A DNA stretch of 64,000 nt from JAFGVL01 sp963662245 (GCA_963662245.2 CAXXVQ010000009.1:1-64000); one strand, 5' to 3'; shown: positions 45,546 through 55,985, numbered from the stretch's first letter. Notes: generated by a model not told the origin, from the sequence alone. Numbers and translations: made by a program.

Positions 45546-45630
45546 TAGATATTAAACCTTTTGTAGCAAAATAAGTCTATCCTTTTGGTGTTATATTTGT
45601 TGAACATTTCGTCCATAAAAAGGAATCTAC

Positions 45631-48063
45631 ATGAAAAAAATAATCATAACAATTACAGGCTGCATAATTTCTGCATTAAGCTTTGCTCAAGACATCTCTT
45701 TAACTGGAAGAATCCTCGATGAAAACAGCAAAGACCCAATTGGCTATGCAAACATAAGCCTTGAAAAAGATAGCAAACCAATAAAAGGGACATCTAGCAT
45801 GGAAGATGGATCCTTTATCTTCACTCATATACCTGTAGGCATTTATACTTTAAAAGTATCATTCATTGGCTACGGCGAATCATCACGAAATATTTCTATC
45901 ACAGGAAAAAATAAAGACATAAAACTTGGAAAAATATTTCTTCAAGAAGACAGCAAACAACTTGAAGATGTAGAAATAGTTACACAAGGTTCTCAGGTAA
46001 AATTTGAACTAGATAAAAAAGTGTTCTCTGTTGACCAAAGCATAGCATCATCCGGAGGAAGTGCAACAGAGGTTTTGGAAAATATTCCTTCAGTAGAAGT
46101 GGATCAGGAAGGAAATATTTCACTTAGAAACAATTCTAGTGTTGAAATATGGATCAACGGAAAACCGTCCGGATTAACTGATGACAACAAAAGCCAAGTG
46201 CTTGAACAAATGCCAGCAGGATCTATAGAATCTATTGAAGTTATTACCAACCCATCAGCAAAATATAGCCCTGAAGGCAGTGCCGGAATCATCAATATAG
46301 TGATGAAAAAAGAGCGTAAAGCGGGGTACTACGGCAGCGTAAACTTAAGTGGTGATTATTCCAATGGGACAGACAAAATTGGTGAACGAGGAGGTGCAAG
46401 CATAAACTTCAATGCGGGCAAGTTTGAAGGTTATTATAACCTTGGCTTTCGAAATAACTATTATGGACACATAATAGATGTTGATAGAGACTATTTAAAC
46501 AGCAATGGAGAGGTTACAAGCGTCTTAACCCAACATCAGGAGGATATTTACCACTTACTTGGCCAAATGTCAAGATACGGGCTTACATACAATGCTAATC
46601 CCAAAAACAGCTTTGGCATATCAGGTTCAATACTTACCGGAGGTAGAGATACTGATAGCAATATCGACTATTCAAAAGATAGCAGCGATGTAAATCTTGC
46701 AGATTATGAACGCTTGAACACAACAGAATCAAACCGACTATTCACAAAAACTACCTTTGATCATAACCACAAGTTTAGTAAACTAACAGAGATAAGTACA
46801 TCTTTAGCACTTACAACTTTTAATGATGAAAGTGATGCAAAATACCTTCAAACAGTTAACTCAGGTAATATTGGTTTATTGAACCAATTACAAGAAACAG
46901 GAACGAACAATAAAAGCCTTGAGCTGAAAAGTGACTTTGTAAAGAACTTCAAAAACAAAAGTAAACTTGAAGCAGGTGTAAATGTATTATTCAGAGATAG
47001 AACAAGCACTACTGAGACATCAAATAATGAAAATGGGAGCTTTATTGATGTACCGGAACTCTACAATGAATACAATTATCAGGAACAACAATATGCTATC
47101 TACAGTACATATGGAATGCAAATTAACAAACTAAGCATTCAGGCTGGCTTAAGAGGAGAATATCTAGTTGTAGATAATTCCACAAATGGAAAAAAGGAGG
47201 ATACAAAAGATTATATTGAGCCTTATCCAACAATGTTTTTATCGTACTCACTACCCAAAAACAATGAGGTACAACTCAACTACACAAGAAGAGTACAAAG
47301 ACCTAGAGGACGCTATCTGAACTCATTTAGAAATACCTCAGACTCAACAAATGTTACTTACGGAAATCCTGATCTTGAACCGGAATTTTCAAGCTCTATC
47401 GAATTGAATCACATTAAAACATGGGAGAAACACACTTTATCTACATCCTTGTACTACAAATACACTAATAACATTATTCAGAGTGTACAATTTATGGATA
47501 ATGCTGTGCTGAACACAACATATACAAATGTCAGTCAATCACAATCAAGTGGTCTTGAATTAGTATCAAAAAATAGTCTGGCTAAGTTTTTCTCCATGAC
47601 GACAACCTTGAACTTATATTATTACACCTTGAAAGATAGTAAGTTTATTACTCCAAAAAATGACATAATAGAGATTGAAGGAAATGAGGATTTCTCATGG
47701 AATTTAAAAGTGCTAGCAAACTTTATGCTTAGTAAAACTTTTAGTGGACAAATCACTTCTAACTATGCTTCACCAAAAGTTCTTGCACAAGGAAAAACAG
47801 ATGACCAATACAGTTTTGATTTTGGGCTTCGTAAATCATTTATGAGCCGCAAACTTAATCTTTCGTTATCAGTCAGAGATGTATTTAGAACAAGAAATCA
47901 CTCAAATTATACCTATGGTGAAAACTTCTCTCAATATTACTACTCAACGCACTACAGCCCATCATTTAGGCTTACATTAGGTTATAATTTTGGGAATAAT
48001 GGAAAAGATAAAAAGAAATCTAAAAACGGAGATGAAAATGAAGATACAATGGAAGAGTTTTAA
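45631..48063 (+). CDS. Outer-membrane beta-barrel (TonB-receptor-like) protein
   Basis: 810 residues with a signal peptide. A carboxypeptidase-regulatory-like domain (about 20-110, GRILDENSKDPIGYANISLE) leads into a plug (PSVEVDQEGNISLRNNSSVE, SIEVITNPSAKYSPEGSAGI), then a large barrel of the OMP_b-brl_3 type. It may import siderophores or glycans, or act in signalling; no TonB box is obvious. The hairpin at 48049-48072 overlaps its final codons. Confidence 0.9.
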   Translation: MKKIIITITGCIISALSFAQDISLTGRILDENSKDPIGYANISLEKDSKPIKGTSSMEDGSFIFTHIPVGIYTLKVSFIGYGESSRNISITGKNKDIKLGKIFLQEDSKQLEDVEIVTQGSQVKFELDKKVFSVDQSIASSGGSATEVLENIPSVEVDQEGNISLRNNSSVEIWINGKPSGLTDDNKSQVLEQMPAGSIESIEVITNPSAKYSPEGSAGIINIVMKKERKAGYYGSVNLSGDYSNGTDKIGERGGASINFNAGKFEGYYNLGFRNNYYGHIIDVDRDYLNSNGEVTSVLTQHQEDIYHLLGQMSRYGLTYNANPKNSFGISGSILTGGRDTDSNIDYSKDSSDVNLADYERLNTTESNRLFTKTTFDHNHKFSKLTEISTSLALTTFNDESDAKYLQTVNSGNIGLLNQLQETGTNNKSLELKSDFVKNFKNKSKLEAGVNVLFRDRTSTTETSNNENGSFIDVPELYNEYNYQEQQYAIYSTYGMQINKLSIQAGLRGEYLVVDNSTNGKKEDTKDYIEPYPTMFLSYSLPKNNEVQLNYTRRVQRPRGRYLNSFRNTSDSTNVTYGNPDLEPEFSSSIELNHIKTWEKHTLSTSLYYKYTNNIIQSVQFMDNAVLNTTYTNVSQSQSSGLELVSKNSLAKFFSMTTTLNLYYYTLKDSKFITPKNDIIEIEGNEDFSWNLKVLANFMLSKTFSGQITSNYASPKVLAQGKTDDQYSFDFGLRKSFMSRKLNLSLSVRDVFRTRNHSNYTYGENFSQYYYSTHYSPSFRLTLGYNFGNNGKDKKKSKNGDENEDTMEEF

Positions 48064-48080
48064 CTCTTCCATTTTTTTAT
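48049..48080. terminator. Bidirectional terminator overlapping two gene ends
   Basis: ATGGAAGAGTT (48049-48059) and AACTCTTCCAT (48062-48072), then TTTTTTT. The left arm lies in the barrel gene's last codons and its stop TAA (48061-48063) is in the loop. Confidence 0.85.
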
Positions 48081-49249
48081 TTTAAGCGAAGTTTCTGACC
48101 AGGATGAATCTTTTCTGATGGCAAATCATTTTTATCCATAATATCAGAAATACTTATACCATATCTCTTTGATATTGAATACAAAGACTCACCTGCAGCT
48201 ACTTCATGCTCTTCCGAAATCACTTCCTCTTTTGGAACTCTAATTAATAACTTTTGATTTGGTCGGATAGAGGTATTAGAAAGATTATTTCTTTGTACAA
48301 TTTCGTCAACCTTACAGTTATATTTACGAGATATCTCAAACAGAGTCTCTCCTTTTTCTACCATATGTTCAGTCAAATCATAATCTGCATCATTATTTGA
48401 TATGTTCTGATTGTTAATTGCAGTTGGAACAGCTGTATTCTCTAGATAAACATACAAGACCTGTCCTGACTTTAAGTTAGTTGATTTAAGATTATTCCAT
48501 TGTTTCAACTGACGAACTGTACAATTATATTTTTTTGCAATCAGATACAATGATTCTCCCCTCTTTACCTTCACTTTCTTCATCTTAGGTTTATATTCAG
48601 CACCATAAGACTTAGGTATCGAAGTATCTTGAACAACGCTAGATGAATAAACACTTACTGGATGAAGATTCTCTTGGGTAGCTAAGTTTCCATTAGGACT
48701 AATAACCCTACGAGCCGTAACATAGCGTTTGGCATAATAAGGCTCTGTGTTTTTTGAAACAATTACACCGCTAGAAGTGGATGCGTGGATAAATGAGAAA
48801 GTATTATCTTGTTCTGTTGAGAGAACAATTCCCACATGACCAATTCGAGAAGAACGAGCTGAACGGCCATTAAAAAAAACTAGATCACCTGGTAATAATG
48901 CTGATTTCTCAACAGGAATTCCGTTTACTACTTGAGCAGAAGAACAAGCTTGCAAAGGATGTCCGGCATGGGCAAAGACATAACCGGTAAACCCTGAACA
49001 ATCAAACGAGTTAGGGCCTTTTGACCCTGAACGATATGGTTTATTTAAATGAGAGTAAGCGAAAATAAGTAAGGAATCAATTGCAGGAGTAGGACTATAT
49101 TTCCCTTCATACAATAATGATTCATTTACTTGCGTAGTATCAACTTCAGCCTTTTTCTTTAAATGTATACCAAAAAGAGCATACGAGGCACTGAACTGAA
49201 ATAACAAAAAAGTGACTATTAAAGCCTTAAAGAAAGTGGTTTTGTTCAT
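48077..49249 (-). CDS. NlpC/P60 peptidoglycan hydrolase with three LysM
   Basis: 390 residues, signal peptide. An NlpC/P60 domain (about 55-175) carries the catalytic cysteine in NSFDCSGFTGYV and the histidine in RIGHVGIVLS, then three LysM repeats (each YxIAKKY or similar). It cuts the stem peptide; LysMs bind glycan. Its order NlpC before LysM is the reverse of many relatives. It sits in an operon with the next two genes. Confidence 0.93.
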   Translation of the reverse strand: MNKTTFFKALIVTFLLFQFSASYALFGIHLKKKAEVDTTQVNESLLYEGKYSPTPAIDSLLIFAYSHLNKPYRSGSKGPNSFDCSGFTGYVFAHAGHPLQACSSAQVVNGIPVEKSALLPGDLVFFNGRSARSSRIGHVGIVLSTEQDNTFSFIHASTSSGVIVSKNTEPYYAKRYVTARRVISPNGNLATQENLHPVSVYSSSVVQDTSIPKSYGAEYKPKMKKVKVKRGESLYLIAKKYNCTVRQLKQWNNLKSTNLKSGQVLYVYLENTAVPTAINNQNISNNDADYDLTEHMVEKGETLFEISRKYNCKVDEIVQRNNLSNTSIRPNQKLLIRVPKEEVISEEHEVAAGESLYSISKRYGISISDIMDKNDLPSEKIHPGQKLRLK

Positions 49250-49270
49250 TTAAATTATCGAAGTGGCAAA

Positions 49271-50023
49271 TTAAAATCCGTCGTGCGACTCCATATGCAT
49301 ATTGTATGCCAAATCACTCTCTGGAACTAATTCTTTCTCACCTCTTCTGTAATAATAAACAATACCATAGTTTTTACACTGAACAAGTTTTTGATATGGA
49401 GGTAGATCTGCAAATACAGCCTCAACTTCATTCCATATTTCTTGGATTATTCTATCCCCTTCTTCACGCATATTTGCCACAATATCTAAGTATCTACCAG
49501 TACTTTGCTGATACACCTTCTGACTTGTTTTATATTCTTTGAAAATATCGTAGTGTACTTTTACCTTAGCAATGGTAGGGTTAAACATAGGAGTTCCACC
49601 ATTTCTTGAGCGTTCAGCTTCCCCATCAATAAGGTTTTGCCCCCACTCAATCAAAGCATTCTCAGTACTTAAATCCGGCACAGAAAAGTTATCCGGTTCC
49701 AGTTTGTAAAAAGCTTTATGCTCTTTCTTTATCTCATGACGCGTAACACTAAGGTTTAGCACTTGAATAAAGTGAGAGATATACAAACGAGCATTACGAA
49801 TTACATTTTGATAATTCTTATTTGCAGACACCTGAGAATCAAGAGCTTGTTTATATTGGGCTAAAGTTTTCTCAAAGCTATTCAAATAAACTTTGGCATC
49901 ATTGATTGATTTATATGATATTGCCAAGTCATTCACATTCGATTGTTTTGAATGTTGCTCAATTGCTTTACGCAAAGCACGCAATCTAGCTAGATCGGTA
50001 TTGGGTAATCTTCTGTAAGGCAT
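49271..50023 (-). CDS. Conserved hypothetical protein, helical
   Basis: 250 residues, mostly helical, no membrane segments or motif seen. The start MPYRRLPNTDLARLRALRKA resembles an uncharacterised Bacteroidota family. Predicted cytosolic. The prenyl synthase lies 4 bp upstream and NlpC 21 bp downstream. Confidence 0.75.
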   Translation of the reverse strand: MPYRRLPNTDLARLRALRKAIEQHSKQSNVNDLAISYKSINDAKVYLNSFEKTLAQYKQALDSQVSANKNYQNVIRNARLYISHFIQVLNLSVTRHEIKKEHKAFYKLEPDNFSVPDLSTENALIEWGQNLIDGEAERSRNGGTPMFNPTIAKVKVHYDIFKEYKTSQKVYQQSTGRYLDIVANMREEGDRIIQEIWNEVEAVFADLPPYQKLVQCKNYGIVYYYRRGEKELVPESDLAYNMHMESHDGF

Positions 50024-50027
50024 AGGC

Positions 50028-51005
50028 TTAAACTTCTCTATACATTAATTGTTGCGCTAATGTGGTTAGGTTATATTTCTTTTCTTGTGAAACAGATACC
50101 TTGCTTAAACAGTTCATGGCAGCCTCATAATATTGCTCCATTTTTTGCTCACATAGGTTCTTAACACCAATTTGATTATACAATTCTTTTACTGCTTGAA
50201 TCTTCGCATGAGGATTCTCAGCTCCATCTTGCTGCAACCAATAATCTAAAGCATCCTTTTGAGAATCGTCTGATTCATTGATTGCATTTATAAGCAAATA
50301 TGTTTTTTTATTGCAAAGGATATCTCCACCAATTTGTTTTCCAAATGATTCAGGATTTCCATATACATCCAATAAATCATCCATAAGTTGGAAAGCTAAT
50401 CCGATGTTTATTCCAAAATCATATAAATATTTTGCATCATCCTCATTTGCTCCACCTATCAAAGCTCCCATTTTTAAAGAGCCTGCTAATAATACAGCTG
50501 TCTTTAAGCGAATCATCTCAAGGTACTCATCCTCTGAAACTGCTGTACGATCTTCAAAATCCATATCCATTTGTTGACCTTCACAAACCTCTAAAGCAGT
50601 TTTGCTAAAAATTGGCAACACCTTGCTTAAATTTTCAGGAGAAACTTTTCCAACATATTCATAAGCTTTAATCAACATAGCATCACCCGAAAGGATAGCT
50701 GTATTTTCATTCCACTTTATATGAACTGTTGGTTTATTTCTTCGTAAAGGAGCTTTATCCATAATGTCATCATGAAGTAAAGTGAAGTTATGATAAACTT
50801 CAACTCCAATAGCTAAATTAAGTGCATCAATAATATTGTCGGAAAATAAATTTGTAGCCATTAAAGCTAATGTTGGACGAACTCTTTTTCCTCCAAGAGA
50901 CAACACATAACTTATTGGGGCGTACAAACCAATTGGCTCACACACCCACTTAACTTCGCTAAACTTCTGATTTAAAATATCTTGAATATCTTTCGAAGAA
51001 TACAT
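50028..51005 (-). CDS. Short-chain polyprenyl diphosphate synthase
   Basis: 325 residues. HDDIMDK and MDDLLD carry the magnesium-binding aspartates. The residue five before the first motif is Phe (NFTLLHDD), which blocks elongation in known enzymes, so C15-C20 products are likely. It differs from the 33993 enzyme, which has Ala there. It heads the minus-strand operon with NlpC. Confidence 0.9.
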   Translation of the reverse strand: MYSSKDIQDILNQKFSEVKWVCEPIGLYAPISYVLSLGGKRVRPTLALMATNLFSDNIIDALNLAIGVEVYHNFTLLHDDIMDKAPLRRNKPTVHIKWNENTAILSGDAMLIKAYEYVGKVSPENLSKVLPIFSKTALEVCEGQQMDMDFEDRTAVSEDEYLEMIRLKTAVLLAGSLKMGALIGGANEDDAKYLYDFGINIGLAFQLMDDLLDVYGNPESFGKQIGGDILCNKKTYLLINAINESDDSQKDALDYWLQQDGAENPHAKIQAVKELYNQIGVKNLCEQKMEQYYEAAMNCLSKVSVSQEKKYNLTTLAQQLMYREV

Positions 51006-51261
51006 TCTTATATAGTTTTATGACATACTAAACTATAAAAAAAATACATTGCTTGCGAAAAAACTTATTAACAATTGTTTTTTAGAATATTCGCATTAAA
51101 AAATAGGGATAATTATTTCCAAAATAGAAAAAAAATAAACTAAAATTATAGTTAAAAAAATAAATTATAGAAAGCTAGAAATAATAATTTTTAAGGAATG
51201 ATTATGGTAAGAATATTTTAGAAATAAATTTCTGATGAAAACTTTAAAATTATAAAAATAA
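51006..51261. other. AT-rich gap, no gene seen
   Basis: The 325-bp gap 51006-51330 is unusually AT-rich and has no reading frame or repeat I can identify beyond the ddl terminator at its right end. It holds the prenyl synthase leader. Confidence 0.6.
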
Positions 51262-51305
51262 AAAATCCCATAATCACTTTGAAAAAATCAAAATGATTAT
51301 GGGAA
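51262..51305 (-). terminator. Terminator of ddl
   Basis: CCCATAATCA (51267-51276) pairs with TGATTATGGG (51294-51303). Confidence 0.8.
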
Positions 51306-51330
51306 ATATATTTAATTACTTTTTTCTAGC

Positions 51331-52317
51331 CTAATTAGAAACAGCTATAGCATATTCAATCACATCTGCTAACACATTTTTCATTTCTAAGCCTGCTGCA
51401 GCTACTTGCTGAGGGATAAAACTTGTAGCGGTCATTCCCGGGTTTGTATTTACCTCAAGAACATTAATTACATCACCTTCAGTAATTATGTAGTCAATTC
51501 TCACAATACCTTTACAACCTAGGATATCATAAATAGCAGAAGTCAGCTGCTGTACTCTTTTAGTCAATTCATCGGAGATTCTCGCTGGAGTAATTTCTTC
51601 TACCTGACCTTTGTATTTCGCATCAAAATCGAAGAATTCATTGTGACTTACTACTTCCGTAATTGGCAGAACAACTTCTTTTTTATCTGTTTTATATACA
51701 CCACAAGTAATCTCAGTACCTTGCATAAAGCTCTCGATAATTACTTGATCACCTTCAGCAAAAGCCTTCTCAACGGCAGTTTCTACCTCTGACACATCTT
51801 TCACTTTAGTAACCCCAAAGCTAGATCCTCCCACATTTGGTTTCACAAAACATGGCAAACCTAAAGTATCAACTACAACTTTAGCATCTACAGCCTGACC
51901 TTTTTTAAGCATCAAAGACTCTGCTGCTTTTATTCCAAAGCCTTTCAGGTAAGTGTTACAAACAAACTTATTAAATGTCATTGCAGCAGCCAATACATCA
52001 CAACAGCTGTATGGCATGCCAATCATCTCAAAATAGCCTTGTAATCGACCATCCTCTCCCGGAATACCATGAATAGTAATGTAGGCACAATCAAACGAAA
52101 CCTTATTCCCGCAAAGCGTAAAACTAAAATCGTTTTTATCGATAGGTAGCTCTTGTCCATCAGGCAATTGCACTCTCCAACCCGAAGCCTGGACAAGCAC
52201 GATGTAAAGGTTATATTTTTCTTTATCGATAAACGAATAAATGCCTTGTGCACTTTTTAGCGACACAACGACTTCCGACTGATCTCCGCCGGCAACTATG
52301 GCTATATTCTTTTTCAT
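51331..52317 (-). CDS. ddl: D-alanine-D-alanine ligase
   Basis: 328 residues. ATP-grasp enzyme that joins two D-alanines for peptidoglycan. GGDQSEVVVSLKSA near the start, KPNVGGSSFGVTKV, and the magnesium end LEVNTNPGMT are present. Terminal gene of PASTA-rluD-ddl. Cytosolic. Confidence 0.97.
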   Translation of the reverse strand: MKKNIAIVAGGDQSEVVVSLKSAQGIYSFIDKEKYNLYIVLVQASGWRVQLPDGQELPIDKNDFSFTLCGNKVSFDCAYITIHGIPGEDGRLQGYFEMIGMPYSCCDVLAAAMTFNKFVCNTYLKGFGIKAAESLMLKKGQAVDAKVVVDTLGLPCFVKPNVGGSSFGVTKVKDVSEVETAVEKAFAEGDQVIIESFMQGTEITCGVYKTDKKEVVLPITEVVSHNEFFDFDAKYKGQVEEITPARISDELTKRVQQLTSAIYDILGCKGIVRIDYIITEGDVINVLEVNTNPGMTATSFIPQQVAAAGLEMKNVLADVIEYAIAVSN

Positions 52318-52340
52318 TATGTTGTAATTATTGAAATTCC

Positions 52341-53417
52341 TTATTCAATATCCCTACTAGAGATATACACTCGCCATTTCTCGATTAATGCTTGGATATC
52401 CTCCGGAATCTCTGAATCAAACATCATCATTTCTCCGGTTCTAGGATGTACAAAGCCTAATTCTTTTGCATGCAAAGCCTGACGAGGACAAATAGCAAAA
52501 CAGTTGTTTACAAAAGCTTTATATTTAGCAAATGTTGTCCCTCTCAATACTTCATGCCCGCCATATCTTGAGTCATTAAACAGCGTGTGTCCAATATGCT
52601 TCATATGCACACGAATTTGATGTGTGCGACCAGTTTCTAGTCGGCATTCCACCAAAGTCACATATCCTAAACGCTCAAGTACTTTATAATGTGTAACAGC
52701 ATGTTTTCCTGATTCATTTTCGGGTGGAAGAACAGTCATTAGCATGCGATCTTTAGGATCACGACCAATGTTCCCTACAATAGTTCCTTCTTCCTGCTCA
52801 ATATTCCCCCAAACAATCGCATTATATCTACGGTGAGTTGTTTTATCAAAAAACTGCTTGGAAAGTTTTGTTTTGGCATCTTCATTCTTTGCAATTAGAA
52901 GCAAACCTGAAGTGTCTTTATCAATACGATGCACTAATCCTAAGCGAGGGTCATTAACATCAAATTTCGGATCATCTTTTAAGTGCCAAGCTAAAGCATT
53001 CAAAAGCGTACCTTCAAAATTACCAAACCCGGGATGAACCACTAAGCCCGGCTGTTTATTTACAACCAGCAAGTCGTCATCCTCATATATAATGTCAATG
53101 GGAATATCTTGAGGAATTATCTCAAACTCATTTGGCGGATAAGCCATTTGAATAGAGATAACATCGTTCGGCTTAATCTTGTAGTTTGACTTTACCTGTT
53201 TGTCATTCACCAAAATACATTGTGCTGCAGCAGCATCTTGAATTCTGTTACGAGAAATATCCGGCATAATATTTACCAGATACTTATCTATACGAATCAT
53301 CTTTTGCCCTTTATCTACAACAAAGCGGTGATGCTCATATTTCTCATTGGAAGGATTGGCATCCTCCAAATCATCTAATTCATCTTCAAATTCTTCGAAG
53401 CTCTCTTCTTCAATCAT
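52341..53417 (-). CDS. rluD: RluA-family pseudouridine synthase
   Basis: About 358 residues from the ATG at 53417; an earlier one at 53438 would overlap the PASTA gene by 11 bp. An acidic N-terminus, then an S4 RNA-binding domain (RIDKYLVNIMPDISRNRIQD), then the catalytic HRIDKDTSGLLLIAK with its aspartate. Most like RluD, which modifies 23S rRNA; target not proven. Confidence 0.93.
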   Translation of the reverse strand: MIEEESFEEFEDELDDLEDANPSNEKYEHHRFVVDKGQKMIRIDKYLVNIMPDISRNRIQDAAAAQCILVNDKQVKSNYKIKPNDVISIQMAYPPNEFEIIPQDIPIDIIYEDDDLLVVNKQPGLVVHPGFGNFEGTLLNALAWHLKDDPKFDVNDPRLGLVHRIDKDTSGLLLIAKNEDAKTKLSKQFFDKTTHRRYNAIVWGNIEQEEGTIVGNIGRDPKDRMLMTVLPPENESGKHAVTHYKVLERLGYVTLVECRLETGRTHQIRVHMKHIGHTLFNDSRYGGHEVLRGTTFAKYKAFVNNCFAICPRQALHAKELGFVHPRTGEMMMFDSEIPEDIQALIEKWRVYISSRDIE

Positions 53418-53427
53418 TCTTAGTAAA

Positions 53428-54306
53428 TTAAAAATCAAACTCCTCTATATCATGAACCTTTTGTTTCGAAACAGTAGAATCAATAGGAGCTTCATATTCC
53501 TTTTCTGTTTCTTCTTCTATGATTTTCTTATTTTTTGTTAGCCAGAAATTTACAGAAGTTCCGGTATAAACTGGAGTTCCTTTAATTGGAGATTGTTTAT
53601 ACACAACAAATAGAGCACTATCTGCCTTATTCTTTGGCACCTCATCAAATTCTACAGAACGAATATTAAGGGAATCTTGATCTACCTTAACAAATAATTC
53701 CTTATAGCTTAAACCTCTGTAGCTAGGCACAGGTATTTCTGATCCACTTGTGCCTCTACCCACAACAAGCGTAATATGAGATCCTCTAGCAACTCTTACT
53801 CCAGGTGCAACATTACCAGAACCAAGTTTCACTCCTTTTACCAGATTCTTAAACTCAGATGGCACATATTGTACTTCATCCACAATAAACCCAATAGCTT
53901 CAAGGGTTGCTTTTGCATTCCTATACGACAAGTCCCTTACATCAGGCAGTGAAACCTTTGGCTTTTTATAAGAATTAATAACCAAATATACTTGACGGTA
54001 ATGCTTAATCTTCTCATTAGGACTAGGTATTTGCTCAACGATAGTTCCAGGAGCAACCTTTGGTAAGTATACAGAATCAATTACCTGATATTTTAGATCT
54101 AAGGCTTCCAGCACTTCGATTCCTTTTGTTAACTCAATATTTTTTATGCTAGGCACACTAACATAATCACCATGATTAGTATACGAACGCAGGTATATCA
54201 TCAACACAAAAACACCGACAATAATTACTGCCAGTGCAATCCCTAAATGCTTTAGAAACTGAAGACTAAAAATGAATTTAAAGAAGTTTCCTGCCTTTGA
54301 TCCCAT
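53428..54306 (-). CDS. PASTA-domain membrane protein
   Basis: 292 residues. One membrane helix (about 20-40), then three PASTA domains, each with a P-x-S/D start (VSVPSIKN, SLPDVRD, IPVPSYRG), and a charged C-terminal tail. PASTA binds cell wall and in other phyla regulates kinases; here no kinase domain is attached. Next to ddl, so probably a wall-sensing partner. Confidence 0.9.
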   Translation of the reverse strand: MGSKAGNFFKFIFSLQFLKHLGIALAVIIVGVFVLMIYLRSYTNHGDYVSVPSIKNIELTKGIEVLEALDLKYQVIDSVYLPKVAPGTIVEQIPSPNEKIKHYRQVYLVINSYKKPKVSLPDVRDLSYRNAKATLEAIGFIVDEVQYVPSEFKNLVKGVKLGSGNVAPGVRVARGSHITLVVGRGTSGSEIPVPSYRGLSYKELFVKVDQDSLNIRSVEFDEVPKNKADSALFVVYKQSPIKGTPVYTGTSVNFWLTKNKKIIEEETEKEYEAPIDSTVSKQKVHDIEEFDF

Positions 54307-54380
54307 GATTTATCGAAGTTCTTTTGGGGTGAGAATATTGGGTCAAAAATATAAAAAAAATAGCACAAACGGCTATAAAC

Positions 54381-54417
54381 AAAAAAAGTAAAGACCCGCA
54401 AGCCTTTACTTTTTTAA
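54381..54417 (-). terminator. Terminator of rpmH
   Basis: AAAAAAAGTAAAG and CTTTACTTTTTT flank the loop on the minus strand. Confidence 0.85.
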
Positions 54418-54435
54418 TTTGCAGTTAATGCAAAA

Positions 54436-54591
54436 CTATTTTCCTTTAACCTCGTCAGAAACAGTTAATCTTGCTCTACCTTTAGCACGACGAGCAGCTA
54501 GTACGCGACGACCATTAGCAGAAGCCATTCTTTCACGAAATCCGTGTTTGTTTTTTCTCTTTCTGTTAGAAGGTTGAAATGTTCTTTTCAT
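54436..54591 (-). CDS. rpmH: Ribosomal protein L34
   Basis: 51 residues, too short for common ORF cut-offs. MKRTFQPSNRKRKNKHGFRE then RMASANGRRVLAARRAKGR are the L34 signature. An in-frame ATG at 54597 would add two residues (MA). It has an excellent promoter at 54642-54672. Component of the large subunit. Here it is about 6.6 kb from rnpA, unlike the adjacent pair in many bacteria. Confidence 0.97.
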   Translation of the reverse strand: MKRTFQPSNRKRKNKHGFRERMASANGRRVLAARRAKGRARLTVSDEVKGK

Positions 54592-54641
54592 TGCCATAAC
54601 ACATATATTTTTATATTTTTACTTCCGTTCTTTTGGGCTTG

Positions 54642-54672
54642 CAAAGATAGACAAGATTTCTTACTTACCAAA
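54642..54672 (-). promoter_or_regulatory. Promoter of rpmH
   Basis: Minus strand TTTG (54669-54672), 19 bp, TATCTTTG (54642-54649): consensus match. Confidence 0.8.
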
Positions 54673-54725
54673 TCATTCTTGTTGAAAAGTATAATTATTT
54701 TTCCTTGCAAAACTGACATTTCTTT

Positions 54726-55985
54726 TTATCGCGCATCCGAAGAAGCCTTTCCTTTCAAGTTCACCTTTAGCAACAAACGCTTCTTTTCACTATCTAATAT
54801 CTGCCAACGGTACACAAAAAATGCCATTATAAAATACACTCCGGCTTGTACCCACAACATAAAGTATTCCCAGCTAATTTGAGAAAGCGTCGCATTCATC
54901 GAGTTTAATTTAATAAATCCTTGCACACCAAATGTGGATGGAAAGAAGTACGATACAATTTTCCAGAATTGAGGCAAATGACCTTGTGGCCACATGGCTC
55001 CTGACATAAACAATAATGGTAAGGATGTAAACAAGTACAACAAGAAAACCACTTCCCTATCGGCAAAAAACACTGATAAAGACATTGCAAAAAAGACACA
55101 AGCCAAGAGATAAGGCAGTATAAATAATGTCAATGACCAATAATCAACCAACTGAGGCAGATTAAACATATAAGGCACTAATAATAGGTTAAATGCTCCC
55201 ACAAAGAAATAGATCAATGTATAAGCTGCCGATTTACCAAGCAGAATTCTCAATGTACCATGATACTTTCTTTGGTAAGGAATCAAACTATGATAAGTAT
55301 TCTCTTCCCTTGATGTTCCGGATAAGATTCCGATACCTAATACTAAGGTTTGCTGTAGTACCAGAATCAAGATACAAGGCACCAGAAATGATGCATACCC
55401 ACCTTTAGTATTATAAAGCGAGAATCCTTCAAATGCTATTGGACTTGCAGTAACTTCTGCTTGACGGGTAGTCATTCCTTGCATCATCAGGTTTTTCATT
55501 TGAATATGCATACCCATATCCAAAGCCACATAATTTACTCCTGAGTAAACTGACCTATAATATAGCATACTTGCCATACTGGTATAAGCAGAAACATGCG
55601 TTTGCTGACCTGTATTTATATCTTTTGAAAAAGATGAAGGAATGTAAATAATCCCAAATACCTTTTTTGCATGATACAGCTTTTTCGCTTCCTCCATAGA
55701 AGTTAGCTCTGATTGCACTTTCAGATCAGGAGTTGCATCCAGCTTCCTTACAAAACTTCTGCTCAATGAAGAATGAGAATTATCTACCACTACAATCGGA
55801 ATATCTCTGACGGTTTCATGAAAATACATTAAACCATACACTACAGGATATAGCAATCCGGCCCCAAAAAAAATGATAATCACACCTGCATCTTTAAACA
55901 CATTCTTAAGCTCTTGACAAGCTATCTGAATCATGTCACTAATGGCAGACTTTATCGATTTTATATTTAATTTATTTTCTATCAT
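54726..55985 (-). CDS. ABC-2-type export permease, second
   Basis: 419 residues. One N-terminal membrane helix, a large extracytoplasmic domain, then about five helices: the YbhS/YbhR-like layout. It should transport a drug-like or lipid substrate with its sister permease. No ATP-binding cassette gene is in this operon. Inner membrane. Lies 15 bp after the first permease. Confidence 0.88.
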   Translation of the reverse strand: MIENKLNIKSIKSAISDMIQIACQELKNVFKDAGVIIIFFGAGLLYPVVYGLMYFHETVRDIPIVVVDNSHSSLSRSFVRKLDATPDLKVQSELTSMEEAKKLYHAKKVFGIIYIPSSFSKDINTGQQTHVSAYTSMASMLYYRSVYSGVNYVALDMGMHIQMKNLMMQGMTTRQAEVTASPIAFEGFSLYNTKGGYASFLVPCILILVLQQTLVLGIGILSGTSREENTYHSLIPYQRKYHGTLRILLGKSAAYTLIYFFVGAFNLLLVPYMFNLPQLVDYWSLTLFILPYLLACVFFAMSLSVFFADREVVFLLYLFTSLPLLFMSGAMWPQGHLPQFWKIVSYFFPSTFGVQGFIKLNSMNATLSQISWEYFMLWVQAGVYFIMAFFVYRWQILDSEKKRLLLKVNLKGKASSDAR

